DNA of 64,000 bases from Nocardia arizonensis. GTDB lineage: Bacteria > Actinomycetota > Actinomycetes > Mycobacteriales > Mycobacteriaceae. Position numbers and translations under genes: made by a program. The notes under the pieces were generated by a model. The model was not told the DNA's origin and made no database searches. It saw only the letters and a list, made by a program, of their open reading frames with translations. Positions 43,849 through 52,862 of this stretch are shown piece after piece (position 1 is the stretch's first letter; every line of letters begins with the position of its first letter). Where the stretch lies: assembly GCF_001310275.1 (NCBI RefSeq), contig NZ_LGYZ01000088.1, forward strand, positions 1-64,000, given 5' to 3'.

Positions 43849-45141
43849 CTATCGCGGTTGCGTGGACGGCTCCGGGCCGCCGTAGGGTAGTGGGAGGGTG
43901 AATGGCCCGGTGGGGGTCTGCGAGGACCTGGCATCGGGATCGACGCCTTGCGGTGGGCCCGCGGTGTCGTCGTCCGCCGGTCGCGGCGCGTTGCGCGCGC
44001 CGCGGATCAGCACGGACGGATCGTTGTTCGCGCAGTAGGTATAGAGATGCGGCTCGGGGAAGTTCGGCTGAGACGGCGCCGAACGCGGCAAGGGGTAGTC
44101 GCAGGCATACCGGGGATAGATGTTCACCAGTCCCCAGAGGCCGCCGTCATGGAATACCGTCGATATCGCTTCCAGCGTCGATCCGTCCCGGAAGGTCGGA
44201 AAGAAGAATTCGTGGAAGGCGGGTACTCGCACATAGGCCAGCTGAGCCACCGTGGCGAGATTTCCGAGCAACTGGACCATTGTGGGCGAGTTGTCCGCGA
44301 TGAGCGCGTCGACCGAATGCATCGCGCCCGGGCCGGTTCCGAGCAGTGTGCGGAATCCGCCGTCCTTGGCTTCGATACCGGTGAAGACAGCCTCGGCGTC
44401 TCCCGCAGCGGCTCGGAGCCCGGGAGACATGTCGCCGAGTGTCGTCAACACGGTCCGGCTGTCCCGCAGCAGACTCACCGTCTGTGGCAGCACCGTGTCC
44501 ATCGTCGACAGCAGGAAGACGCCTCCGTCGACGATGTCGACGAGTTTCCGCGGTCCCTGCGGGCCGATCCCGAGCTCATCGATGACCGCCGCGAGCTTCG
44601 CCGGGTCGATCTGGGCAAGGGTGTCATCGAGGTCACCCAGCAGCTGGTAGAGCTGGGTCGGACTGCTGGTCCGGTCGATCGCGATCTGATCCCCGTCCGA
44701 AAGATAAGGCGCGTCGTCGGTATTCGGACGGAAGTCGAGATACTGCTCGCCCGCGGGCGACAAGCCCGACACCCGGACTTCGCCGGATGCGGGGATCCGC
44801 CGCGCCGCGTCGATCGACGCGATCGCCACCAGGCCGTCCGCGGTGAGATCGATCGATGCGACGCGCCCAACGGGAACGCCGCGCAAGGTGACGTCCTGCC
44901 CGGGCAGAAGTCCACCGGATTGCGCGAGATGCACCTTGACGGTGTAGGTCTCGGCTGTCGGATCCATGTCGAGGGCGCCGAAGACGAGATAGGTGACGCC
45001 GAGGACGAATGCCAGCGCGAGCGCGACGGCCGACAGACCGAGACGGCGCCGCCGCGCGACCCGGACCGCTGTGAGGACCAGTCCGGCGGGCGGCTCGAAT
45101 ATCCGGGTCAGCGCGCCCGCGGCGCCGTATGTCGCGCTCAC
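43849..45141 (-). CDS. mceF: Mce family protein MceF
   Basis: The 430-residue protein has an N-terminal anchor (LGLSAVALALAFVLGVTYLVFG), an MlaD/Mce domain (TYTVKVHLAQSGGLLPGQDV, LRGVPVGRVASID), a helical rod and a Pro-rich tail (PTGPFTLPLPYGGPEPSTQP). It contributes to the hexameric lipid-shuttling tube across the periplasm. The GTG at 45141 overlaps the mceE stop (GTGA), which fixes the start; the longer frame upstream is spurious. Confidence 0.9.
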   Translation of the reverse strand: MSATYGAAGALTRIFEPPAGLVLTAVRVARRRRLGLSAVALALAFVLGVTYLVFGALDMDPTAETYTVKVHLAQSGGLLPGQDVTLRGVPVGRVASIDLTADGLVAIASIDAARRIPASGEVRVSGLSPAGEQYLDFRPNTDDAPYLSDGDQIAIDRTSSPTQLYQLLGDLDDTLAQIDPAKLAAVIDELGIGPQGPRKLVDIVDGGVFLLSTMDTVLPQTVSLLRDSRTVLTTLGDMSPGLRAAAGDAEAVFTGIEAKDGGFRTLLGTGPGAMHSVDALIADNSPTMVQLLGNLATVAQLAYVRVPAFHEFFFPTFRDGSTLEAISTVFHDGGLWGLVNIYPRYACDYPLPRSAPSQPNFPEPHLYTYCANNDPSVLIRGARNAPRPADDDTAGPPQGVDPDARSSQTPTGPFTLPLPYGGPEPSTQPR

Positions 45142-46250
45142 CGTCCAGGTCCTGTCACCCGGCCGTACAGTCTCATCATCGTGTAGGTGAATGCGCCGAC
45201 GAAATTCTGCCAATCACTCGCGTCGGGCAACCGCGCCCCCGGGTCAGCGGTGTGTCTCGGATCGGTCATCGCGCCGAGAGCCACTTGCTCGAGGTCCACG
45301 TTGACATGAGCGGAGGTGCCGTTCGTCAACTTCAGCACCGGCCAGAGGATCTTGTTGAACGCCGCGAAATCGGCGTTCGGATCCGTTGCGGCCCGGTTGA
45401 GTTCGAACGTGACCCTATTGATGTCCGCGATCATGCTGCGGGTGTCGGTGCCCTGCATCGAGGGAAAACGTGCCATCTGCCGTGAGATGCCGTCGATCTG
45501 TTGAATCACCGCCATCGCTTGCTGGGTGTTGTCGGCGACCGTCCGCAGAGCCGGACCGGCGGCGCCGATCACCTCGTCGATGGTGCGTTGGCGGTCGTTG
45601 AGCAGCACGGCGAGCCGATCGGTCTCGGCCAAGGTGGTTCGGATTGCCTCCGACCGGGCGACCAAGGTGCGCACCAACTCGGTGGTCTGGTCGATCAGCG
45701 CGCCGAGCTTGTCCCCTCGCTCACCGACGGCGGCGCCCATGCCATTGACCACTTTGGTGAGATTGCGGATCGCGCCACCGTTGACCAGCAGCGCGGCGGT
45801 GGTGAGCACTTCTTCGACGGTCGCCGCGGCCGAGGTGGCCTCCAGCGGGATGGTGTCGCCGTCGCGCAGCGACGGACTATCGGCAGTCGCGCCCGCGGCG
45901 GGCACAACCGAGACGAACACATCGCCGAGCGGCGTCGCGGTCCGCAGTTCGGCCCTGGTTCCCACCGGCAGCGACACGTCCTGATCGATGCGCAACGACA
46001 CCACCGCCGTGTAGTCGCGCACCCTCATCTCGGCGACTTCGCCGACGTCGGCGCCGCCGAGCCGCACCTTGGCCTTGGTCGGCAAGTTCAGGGCGTTGGC
46101 GAAGGTCGCGAACAAGGTATAGGTATCGTTGCCCATCCCCGGAGCGGGTAGCGGGTAGTCCTCGAGACCCACCGAACAGCCCGCGCAGGCGATGGCGACC
46201 GACATCGCCGCCGCCGCTACGGCAGCGCCACGCTGACGATTCGGTGTCAT
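45138..46250 (-). CDS. mceE: Mce family lipoprotein MceE
   Basis: This 370-residue protein has a lipoprotein signal ending IACAGC, so the mature N-terminal Cys should be lipidated. GLEDYPLPAPGMGNDTYTLF is a typical MceE (LprN/LprK) start, and the Mce domain follows with RLGGADVGEVAEMRVRDYTA. A long helical region comes next. The ATG overlaps the mceD stop (ATGA). Confidence 0.92.
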   Translation of the reverse strand: MTPNRQRGAAVAAAAMSVAIACAGCSVGLEDYPLPAPGMGNDTYTLFATFANALNLPTKAKVRLGGADVGEVAEMRVRDYTAVVSLRIDQDVSLPVGTRAELRTATPLGDVFVSVVPAAGATADSPSLRDGDTIPLEATSAAATVEEVLTTAALLVNGGAIRNLTKVVNGMGAAVGERGDKLGALIDQTTELVRTLVARSEAIRTTLAETDRLAVLLNDRQRTIDEVIGAAGPALRTVADNTQQAMAVIQQIDGISRQMARFPSMQGTDTRSMIADINRVTFELNRAATDPNADFAAFNKILWPVLKLTNGTSAHVNVDLEQVALGAMTDPRHTADPGARLPDASDWQNFVGAFTYTMMRLYGRVTGPGR

Positions 46251-47356
46251 TTCGGCACCCCCGACAACGCGGTGAGCATATCGGTGATCCCGAAATCAGG
46301 GCCGAAGTCCTCGAGAGTACCCGTCGAACAACCGAGTTGACGCAGCCCGAGGATGTTGCACACTTCCTTCACCATCTGCCCGTCGAAGAGGATCTTGTCG
46401 AGCAGGGCATGCACTCGCACACCTCGATTCTCTTTGTCGAAGGTGTTGTACGCGTTGTCCATCATCAGCGGCGCGAGGTCGATGAACTCCTCGAGCTGAC
46501 GCCGGTAGTCGACCAGAGACCGAGTAACGGTGTTCGCACCGACCACCGTTGCCTTTAAACTGCCCCGATTGTTTTCCAGCAGTGCGGTGGCCTGCGTGAG
46601 GAGTTCGTTGATCTGCGCGCCGGTATCGCCCTGTCCGATTCCCATTCCCGCCAGGATCTCCATCATCTGATGGGTCGCGGCACCGAAATCCCTGATCTTC
46701 TGGTCGTTGTCGGCCGCGGCGCGAGCCAGCACCGAGAGATAGTCGACGATCTCGACTATCTGGTTCTTGGTTTCCGCGCCGCCGTCGCTGCCCACCCGCA
46801 GCGCGGCGGACAGCTGATCCAGGGCCGCGCGCATCCCCGGGCCGTTGCCCGCTGTCGCCGCGTCGGCCGCCGCGAGCAGGTCGGCGATCGGGCCCGTCCC
46901 CCGCGTCGGGCCCCGCAGCTGAGTCGACATCGTGTCCGCCGCCGCGAGCAGCCGTTCGAGCTCGACAGGTGTTTTCGTGCGCGTGAGGTCGATGTGCGCG
47001 TTGTCGGCCAGCCTGGGACCGCCCCGATACGCCGGCGTGAGTTCCACATGCCGGTCGGTCAGGATCGACGTGGACAAGGTCACCGCCTTGACATCGGCGG
47101 GCAGTGCGACGGTCGAGTCGACCTCCATCGTCACGTCCACGTGGGTGCCCTTGGGGTCGATGCGGGTGACCTTGCCGATCGGCATACCGAGAACCGATAC
47201 CGCGTTGCCTTGGTACAGACCCGCGCCGCTGTCGAACTGCGCCGTGATGGTGATGGTGTCGTCGGTCGAACCGGTGGGGCCACCGACACAGCCTGCCAAC
47301 CCGCCGAGGGACAGGACCGCGATCAATCGCGCGGCAACGATCATTCGTCGGTTCAT
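46247..47356 (-). CDS. mceD: Mce family lipoprotein MceD
   Basis: This 369-residue protein starts MNRRMIVAARLIAVLSLGGL with lipobox LAGC, so it too appears to be a lipoprotein, unusual for the fourth mce position where an uncleaved anchor is common. The Mce domain includes FDSGAGLYQGNAVSVLGMPI and GKVTRID. A helical stalk follows. The ATG at 47356 overlaps the mceC stop; a longer frame to 47422 lacks support. Confidence 0.88.
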   Translation of the reverse strand: MNRRMIVAARLIAVLSLGGLAGCVGGPTGSTDDTITITAQFDSGAGLYQGNAVSVLGMPIGKVTRIDPKGTHVDVTMEVDSTVALPADVKAVTLSTSILTDRHVELTPAYRGGPRLADNAHIDLTRTKTPVELERLLAAADTMSTQLRGPTRGTGPIADLLAAADAATAGNGPGMRAALDQLSAALRVGSDGGAETKNQIVEIVDYLSVLARAAADNDQKIRDFGAATHQMMEILAGMGIGQGDTGAQINELLTQATALLENNRGSLKATVVGANTVTRSLVDYRRQLEEFIDLAPLMMDNAYNTFDKENRGVRVHALLDKILFDGQMVKEVCNILGLRQLGCSTGTLEDFGPDFGITDMLTALSGVPK

Positions 47357-48405
47357 CGGCAGTCCTGGAAGTAGGGGGGAAGATTCGCAGCCGTCGCGCG
47401 GCCGCTGATCGCGCACATCCACGAATCCATCAGCACGCCGGCGGGAGCGGAGAAATCGATCTCGTTGGAGGTGCCCGTCGCGTTGACGAAGTTGCGCACG
47501 GGCACCGGCAGGATCTCGAGGATGTTGCGCAGCAGGTCGTCATGCCTGCTGAGGCTGTCCAGCAGCGCGTTGAGGCTGTTCACCATCTCCGTGAGCGCGG
47601 GGCTGTCGTCCACGACAAGGACATGCAACTGATCGACCAGCTGCGTGGTCGCCGCCAGCAGGGTCTCGATCGCCTGACGTCGGGCGGTGATCTGGGTCAA
47701 CAGTTCCCGGCCCTGATCGACGATGATGCCGAGTCCCGACTGTTGCTGATGCACGAGGGCGGCGAGCTGCCGGATGCCCGCGAGCAACGAACCCAGCTCG
47801 TCGCGACGCCCCCCTACGATCGTGGCCAGCGTGTGCACATTGGTCAGCACCTGCGGCAAGACCGTCGGTACCCCCTGCAACTGCGTCGACAAGGTGACGA
47901 GACTCTCGCCGAGCTGCGTGGTGTCGACTTCTTCGAAGGTGACCGTCGCGTTTTCCAGCGCGGTCTGCAAATCGTAGGGAACCACGGTGTTGGCCAGCTC
48001 GATCCGGTGGGCGGGAATCTCACCGGCCCCCGCGGGCGCCAATTCGATGTAACGAGCGCCGAGCAGTGTGGTGAGCTTGATCGACGCCTTCGTATCCGCG
48101 CCGAGCGGCACGTTCTCATCGATCCTCATGCCGACTACGACTCGGTCGCCTGCCAGTCGCACATCCGAAACCGATCCGACCGAAATACCCGCGATGGTGA
48201 TGCCGTCACCGGCCCGGATGCCCGCCGCTTGTGCGAACTCGGCCTCATAGCGATCTTCGCCGATGCCGACAGAGTTGATGGCCAGAGCGATCACCAGCGC
48301 CAATACCAGCGCGCCGACGGTGACGAAGCCGAGCACCCGCGAGTCGATTTCCTCGAAAGGGCGCCGAAAGGGGCGCAGCGTAGTGAGATAGCGTTCTGCG
48401 TTCAT
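47353..48405 (-). CDS. mceC: Mce family protein MceC
   Basis: The 350-residue protein has an N-terminal anchor (VGALVLALVIALAINSVG), an Mce domain (EFAQAAGIRAGDGITIAGIS, VGSVSDVRLA) and a long helical region with Gln-rich stretches, ending near SWMCAISGRATAANLPPYFQ. The ATG at 48405 lies just after mceB with a 4-bp gap, and its stop overlaps mceD. Confidence 0.92.
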   Translation of the reverse strand: MNAERYLTTLRPFRRPFEEIDSRVLGFVTVGALVLALVIALAINSVGIGEDRYEAEFAQAAGIRAGDGITIAGISVGSVSDVRLAGDRVVVGMRIDENVPLGADTKASIKLTTLLGARYIELAPAGAGEIPAHRIELANTVVPYDLQTALENATVTFEEVDTTQLGESLVTLSTQLQGVPTVLPQVLTNVHTLATIVGGRRDELGSLLAGIRQLAALVHQQQSGLGIIVDQGRELLTQITARRQAIETLLAATTQLVDQLHVLVVDDSPALTEMVNSLNALLDSLSRHDDLLRNILEILPVPVRNFVNATGTSNEIDFSAPAGVLMDSWMCAISGRATAANLPPYFQDCR

Positions 48406-48409
48406 TTCC

Positions 48410-49447
48410 TCACCGGCAGATCGGGGAATGTTGGGCGGCGCCGCCCGGCGTTGCGGAATCGACGATGGTCGGGATCAGGGCGGTCAGCGAAGGCAGGAGA
48501 GTGATGCGAAAGTCACAGGCATAGGCGCTGATATAGGTGCCCTCTTGGCTCACCCGCGCCAAACCCTTGAGCAGAGCGGGCAAGTTGAATCCCAGGTATG
48601 CGAAATTCTCCTTGTTGTCGAGGAAGTGCTGGGTGAATCCAGGCTGCCGCGACATCATTTCGGTCATCTGTGGCGTAATCGCGGTGATGATGCTGTTGAG
48701 CCTGCCCGCGGTTTGCGAGATCTGAGTCAGCGAGTCGAGGAGTGCATCGCGGCGCTCGGCGAGTCCGGTGATCACCGCCCGCGACTGGGTCAGAACCGTC
48801 TCCAGATCACCGCTGTGCGCGGCGAGGTTGCGCACCACGGTGTCGAGATTCGTGATCACCGTGCCGAGCACCTGGTCGGGACCTGCCAATGATTGTGCGA
48901 GCGTGGAGGTCTCAGCGATCAGGGTGACCACCGCGCCCGAGTCGCCCTGCAACGCGCGAACCAGCGCGCCGGTGAGGTTGTCGACCTGTTCGGGGTCGAG
49001 ACCGCTGAAGAGCGGCTCGAATCCGTTGAGTAATCCGGAGATGTCGAAGGACGGCTCGGTTCGGTCCACGCCGATCACCGCCTTGTCGGCCAGCGGCCCG
49101 TTGTCCCCGACCTTGCCGAGCGCGAGACCGAGGTAACGCTGGCCGATGATGTTTTGATAGGTGATCGATGCCTTGGTGTTGCCGTAGAGCTTCTGGTCGC
49201 GCTCCACCCGGAACGTCACTTTGGCCTGAGTACCGACCAGCTCCATCTTGTCGACCCGTCCGACGCGCACACCGGCCATGCGGACGTCGTCACCGACTTT
49301 CAGGCCGGAGACATCGGTGAAGATCGCCGAGTAGGAGTTGGTCGCGCCATCGACGCCACGGGCGAGTGTGACGAACGTAGACCAGATGATCGCGACGGCG
49401 ACGGCGAGGAAGACGGAGAATCCGATCAGCGGCTTGCGGTAGCTCAT
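48410..49447 (-). CDS. mceB: Mce family protein MceB
   Basis: The 345-residue protein begins MSYRKPLIGFSVFLAVAVAI, a membrane anchor, followed by the Mce domain (IFTDVSGLKVGDDVRMAGVR, VGRVDKMELV) and YQNIIGQRYLGLALGK, typical of MceB. A helical rod ends with a Cys-containing tail (ACDFRITLLPSL). The ATG overlaps the mceA stop (ATGA). Confidence 0.93.
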   Translation of the reverse strand: MSYRKPLIGFSVFLAVAVAIIWSTFVTLARGVDGATNSYSAIFTDVSGLKVGDDVRMAGVRVGRVDKMELVGTQAKVTFRVERDQKLYGNTKASITYQNIIGQRYLGLALGKVGDNGPLADKAVIGVDRTEPSFDISGLLNGFEPLFSGLDPEQVDNLTGALVRALQGDSGAVVTLIAETSTLAQSLAGPDQVLGTVITNLDTVVRNLAAHSGDLETVLTQSRAVITGLAERRDALLDSLTQISQTAGRLNSIITAITPQMTEMMSRQPGFTQHFLDNKENFAYLGFNLPALLKGLARVSQEGTYISAYACDFRITLLPSLTALIPTIVDSATPGGAAQHSPICR

Positions 49448-50757
49448 CGGGTGCCTCCGGGCGCGGGGACTGCGATGCCGAACGGCAACGTGGCGACGGG
49501 AGTCTGCGCGGCCGGTTCGGGGCCGGTCGACAACAGAGCGCCGAGCATTGTCTCGGCGGGATTGCCCCGGTCGCCCAGTACTCGACCGATCAGATCCCGC
49601 ACCTCGGGGGTCAGTGCGGGCATCGGATAGGACTTCGGGTCCATCGAGGCCGGTAGCGGTTGCGGGGCAATGCTTTCCGGCGCGGTCTCACAACTCGGTC
49701 CCGCGACGGAACCGTAGCGCGGACAATCCGCCCTCGCGTACTGCGTATGCGTTCCGAGACGCAGCACCATCTTGCCGGTACCGTTGCGCGCCTTCGAATC
49801 CCAGAATTCCGCGAACCACACGTCGGAGATCGTTCGCAACCGGACCACGATAGGCGCGAACTCACTACTGCCGTCCGCGAATATGCCGAGAACCGGCTCG
49901 AGCCTCGTCGAAATGCCGATGAGTTCGTCGGTGCGGTTGTTCAACGCGGTGGAAACGGTGCCGAACGTGGTTTGGCCCGCCGCGAGGAAAGTGGTCAGGT
50001 CCGAGTTCTTCTCCGCGAGCGTGCGCATGGGCGTCACCGCGTGATTGAGCGCGTCGAGCAGATCGGGAGAAGCCGCTGTAAGGCCCCGGACCGCGTCGGC
50101 GAGCGCGCCGAGGGTGGATGGGCCCCCGTCCGGCCGCACCAATGGCCCGAGTTCGTCGATGATCCGTTCCAATTGCCGACCCGCGGCGACCAGATCGTCG
50201 CCGCGGCGGTCGGTGGCCGCGGCGACCGCGGTCAAGACGCCGACGGTTCGATCCGAACCCACGCGTGCCGTGGCCGCGACGATTTCGCGCAGTTTGGTCA
50301 GCGCCGTCTGCAACTGGACGGTGGCCAGGCTGCGGTCCTGCGCGATTTCCGCATGCTCGGACAGTGCGGGCGCCGGACCGTTGTCGACCAGTTGGACCGA
50401 GGAGACCGCGAAGACGTTGCTCGGGACCACGCGCGCGGTGACCGTGCGCGGAATCCGGCTCAGGTAGCGCGGATCCAGCAGGATCCGCACCCGGTTCGAC
50501 TCGCCCTTTCCCATTCGGCTGACACCCGTGACCACCCCGACGAGCACACCGCGGAACTTGACATCCGATTTCGCGGGCAGACCGTCTCCGATCTCCGTCA
50601 GGACGGCGGTGACCTCCACCTTCGAATCGAAGGTGCCGGCCGATTTGGCCAGCAAAGCGGCGACGACGAGCGCGACCACCGCCGCCGCGAACACACCGCG
50701 AATCAGCAGGTTGCCCGCGCTCGGCCCGCGACCGTCCAGATCGAACAATGTCAGCAT
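49444..50757 (-). CDS. mceA: Mce family protein MceA
   Basis: The 437-residue protein has an N-terminal anchor (GVFAAAVVALVVAALLAKSA), the Mce domain (KVEVTAVLTEIGDGLPAKSD, VKFRGVLVGVVTGV) and VPSNVFAVSSVQLVDNGPAP, an MceA-type block. The ATG at 50757 starts two bases after the yrbEB stop, with a GGGGGA-containing site upstream; the longer frame to 51081 runs inside yrbEB. It is the first substrate-binding subunit of the operon. Confidence 0.92.
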   Translation of the reverse strand: MLTLFDLDGRGPSAGNLLIRGVFAAAVVALVVAALLAKSAGTFDSKVEVTAVLTEIGDGLPAKSDVKFRGVLVGVVTGVSRMGKGESNRVRILLDPRYLSRIPRTVTARVVPSNVFAVSSVQLVDNGPAPALSEHAEIAQDRSLATVQLQTALTKLREIVAATARVGSDRTVGVLTAVAAATDRRGDDLVAAGRQLERIIDELGPLVRPDGGPSTLGALADAVRGLTAASPDLLDALNHAVTPMRTLAEKNSDLTTFLAAGQTTFGTVSTALNNRTDELIGISTRLEPVLGIFADGSSEFAPIVVRLRTISDVWFAEFWDSKARNGTGKMVLRLGTHTQYARADCPRYGSVAGPSCETAPESIAPQPLPASMDPKSYPMPALTPEVRDLIGRVLGDRGNPAETMLGALLSTGPEPAAQTPVATLPFGIAVPAPGGTR

Positions 50758-50759
50758 CG

Positions 50760-51614
50760 CTATCCCCCGAGCCTTGCGCCCGCGTCGAGGCCCCAGAGCC
50801 CGAGCGTGAGCAGGAGATTGGCCAGCACCACGAGGGATATGGCCGCGCGCATCGCGCGGCCCGTCGCGATACCGACTCCCTGCGGCCCGCCCGCGGCGTA
50901 GAAGCCGTAGTAGCACTGGACGAACGAGGTGATGCTCACGAAGACAACCGCCTTGATCAGGGAGTAGACGAGGTCGGGGGCCGTGAGCACCAAGTGGAAG
51001 TAGTGCTGATATGTGCCGTCCGGGAGACCACCCGAGAACCCGACGACCAACTCCACCGCGAGGTAGTTCGCGGCCAGACACAGCAGGTACAGCGGGATCA
51101 CGCCGACCACCGATGCCATCAGTCGCGTGGTGACCAGGTACGGAATCGAGCGTATCGCCATGGATTCCATCGCTTCGACTTCCTCGGCGATTCGCATCGC
51201 GCCCAGCTGAGCGGTGAATCGGCAGCCGGCCTGGGCCGCGAACGCGATCGACGCCATGATCGGCGCGAGTTCACGGGTGGTCGCGGTCGAGGCGACCAGG
51301 CCGATAGCGGGCTCCATGCCGAGCAGGTGCAGAGCGTTGTAGCCCTCGATGGCGACGACCGCCCCGCCCGCGGCGCCGAGCACGATGACCACACCGGCCG
51401 TGCCGCCACCGACGACCAGGGAGCCGTTGCCCCACGCGACATCGGAGAGGATGCGAAGAAACTCCTTGCGGTAGTGCCGCACCGTCACCGGCACCGCGCC
51501 GATGACACGCAGTATGAAGGTGAACAGGTGCCCGACGCGCATGACCGCCCGCGCCTGGGCATGGACGAGCTCACGAACGGCGTGCATCGGCAGCGGGGCG
51601 TATGTCGATGCCAT
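50760..51614 (-). CDS. yrbEB: YrbEB (MlaE-like) permease of the Mce transporter
   Basis: This 284-residue MlaE-family permease has about five or six membrane segments (GTAGVVIVLGAAGGAVVAIE; VVGVIPLYLLCLAANYLAV; ISLVVLANLLLTLGLWGL) and the family motif IAFAAQAGCRFTAQLGAMRI followed by EEVEAMESMAI, the cytoplasmic elbow. The ATG overlaps the yrbEA stop (TGATG); a GTG one codon earlier is the other option. The ATPase subunit is not in this window. Confidence 0.93.
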   Translation of the reverse strand: MASTYAPLPMHAVRELVHAQARAVMRVGHLFTFILRVIGAVPVTVRHYRKEFLRILSDVAWGNGSLVVGGGTAGVVIVLGAAGGAVVAIEGYNALHLLGMEPAIGLVASTATTRELAPIMASIAFAAQAGCRFTAQLGAMRIAEEVEAMESMAIRSIPYLVTTRLMASVVGVIPLYLLCLAANYLAVELVVGFSGGLPDGTYQHYFHLVLTAPDLVYSLIKAVVFVSITSFVQCYYGFYAAGGPQGVGIATGRAMRAAISLVVLANLLLTLGLWGLDAGARLGG

Positions 51615-52519
51615 CACAGCCCCTGCCGCGGAAACAACAGAACATACATCTGGGTGAACCCGACGTTCACGATCATCAGCAACAGGATCGACGCGACAAC
51701 CGTGGAATTGACCGAGTTCGCGACACCCGCGGGACCGCCTTTGGTGGTCAATCCCTTCTGACAGGCGACGACGGCGACGATCATGCCGAACACCGCCGCT
51801 TTGATCAGCGTGAGTACGAGATCGCCGACCGTCGCGAACGAGGCGAACGTCGCGACGAAACTACCCGGGGTCCCCTTCTGTACGAAGATGTTGAACAGAT
51901 AGCCCGCCACGAATCCGACGAAGCACACCAACCCGGTGAGCGAGACGCCGACGATCACCGCCGCCGCGAGCCGTGGCACCACCAGTCGGCGTATCACGGA
52001 CACGCCCATGACCTCCATGGCGTCGAGCTCGTCGCGAATCTTGCGTGATCCCAGGTCGGCGCACACCGCCGAACCCACCGCGGAGGCCATCAGCAACGCG
52101 GCAACCATGGGCGCGCCCTGCCTGATCACCGCGAGGCCACTCGCGGCGCCCGCCAGCGAGGTGGCGCCGACCTGGCCCGCCAGTAGCCCGAACTGGATCG
52201 ACAGCGTGACACCGATGGGCAGAGCGACGAACATCGTCGGGAGCGCCGCCGTGGAACTCATGAACGCGGATTGCCGAATGAACTCGGCGAAGGCGAACCT
52301 CGCGGTCACGATGTCCACGATCAGGTACTGGAGGGCACGAATGCCCAGTTTGCACTGGCCGCCGACAGTTTCTAGCGACGTCAGGGGATGCCGTCGCAGA
52401 TATCCGCGAATCCAACTGCCGATTTGTCCGAGGGCCGACGCGACGTCGGCGGGAGCCGGTGGGGCCTCGGGGCACGCGGAAGCTCGCGTACGCGGCCCAG
52501 CACGGTTGATGAGCGTCAT
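51614..52519 (-). CDS. yrbEA: YrbEA (MlaE-like) permease of the Mce transporter
   Basis: The 301-residue protein has a Pro/Ala-rich cytoplasmic N-terminus and MlaE-family membrane segments (ALPTMFVALPIGVTLSIQFG; AAAVIVGVSLTGLVCFVGFV; STVVASILLLMIVNVGFTQM), with the elbow motif ADLGSRKIRDELDAMEVMGV. It pairs with YrbEB as the membrane channel. The ATG at 52519 gives a normal length and lies 22 bp after the preceding small gene; the longer frame to 52618 overlaps that gene. Confidence 0.92.
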   Translation of the reverse strand: MTLINRAGPRTRASACPEAPPAPADVASALGQIGSWIRGYLRRHPLTSLETVGGQCKLGIRALQYLIVDIVTARFAFAEFIRQSAFMSSTAALPTMFVALPIGVTLSIQFGLLAGQVGATSLAGAASGLAVIRQGAPMVAALLMASAVGSAVCADLGSRKIRDELDAMEVMGVSVIRRLVVPRLAAAVIVGVSLTGLVCFVGFVAGYLFNIFVQKGTPGSFVATFASFATVGDLVLTLIKAAVFGMIVAVVACQKGLTTKGGPAGVANSVNSTVVASILLLMIVNVGFTQMYVLLFPRQGL

Positions 52520-52541
52520 TGGTCGTCGTGCTCCACGTTGT

Positions 52542-52859
52542 TCAGTCCCAAGTGGCTTCGGCTCCGGCGGAGCCTGGGGAATAGGGTGGGAAACCGAATT
52601 TCTTGGTGAACGCCTCACCGGAGAGGGACTGCCCGCGGTACCTGGCGTTGCTCGCCGTCAACAGTTCGATACGTCGTTTCAGCGACCCGATTTCGTCTGG
52701 GTCACCGTTCGACTTTTCCAATTCCGCCAAACGGGCTCGGTCGAATGCGACCGCTTCGGCCAGACGAGCGGCCGCCTCTCCGTAGGTCAGCAGGTCGTAG
52801 TCGTCGGAATCCGGCCGCGCCGCCGAGTATTCCGATGCACCCGACTGTTCCACGCCCAC
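52542..52859 (-). CDS. Small coiled-coil protein at the head of the mce operon
   Basis: The 105-residue acidic protein has a heptad-like helical core (YGEAAARLAEAVAFDRARLA, then LKRRIELLTASNARY) and a C-terminal loop with KKFGFPPYSPG. The GTG at 52859 comes 3 bp after the amidohydrolase stop with GAGGG upstream, and yrbEA follows 22 bp later, so it is embedded in the operon. Its function is unknown; its position suggests an accessory factor for either neighbour. Confidence 0.75.
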   Translation of the reverse strand: MGVEQSGASEYSAARPDSDDYDLLTYGEAAARLAEAVAFDRARLAELEKSNGDPDEIGSLKRRIELLTASNARYRGQSLSGEAFTKKFGFPPYSPGSAGAEATWD

Positions 52860-52862
52860 AGC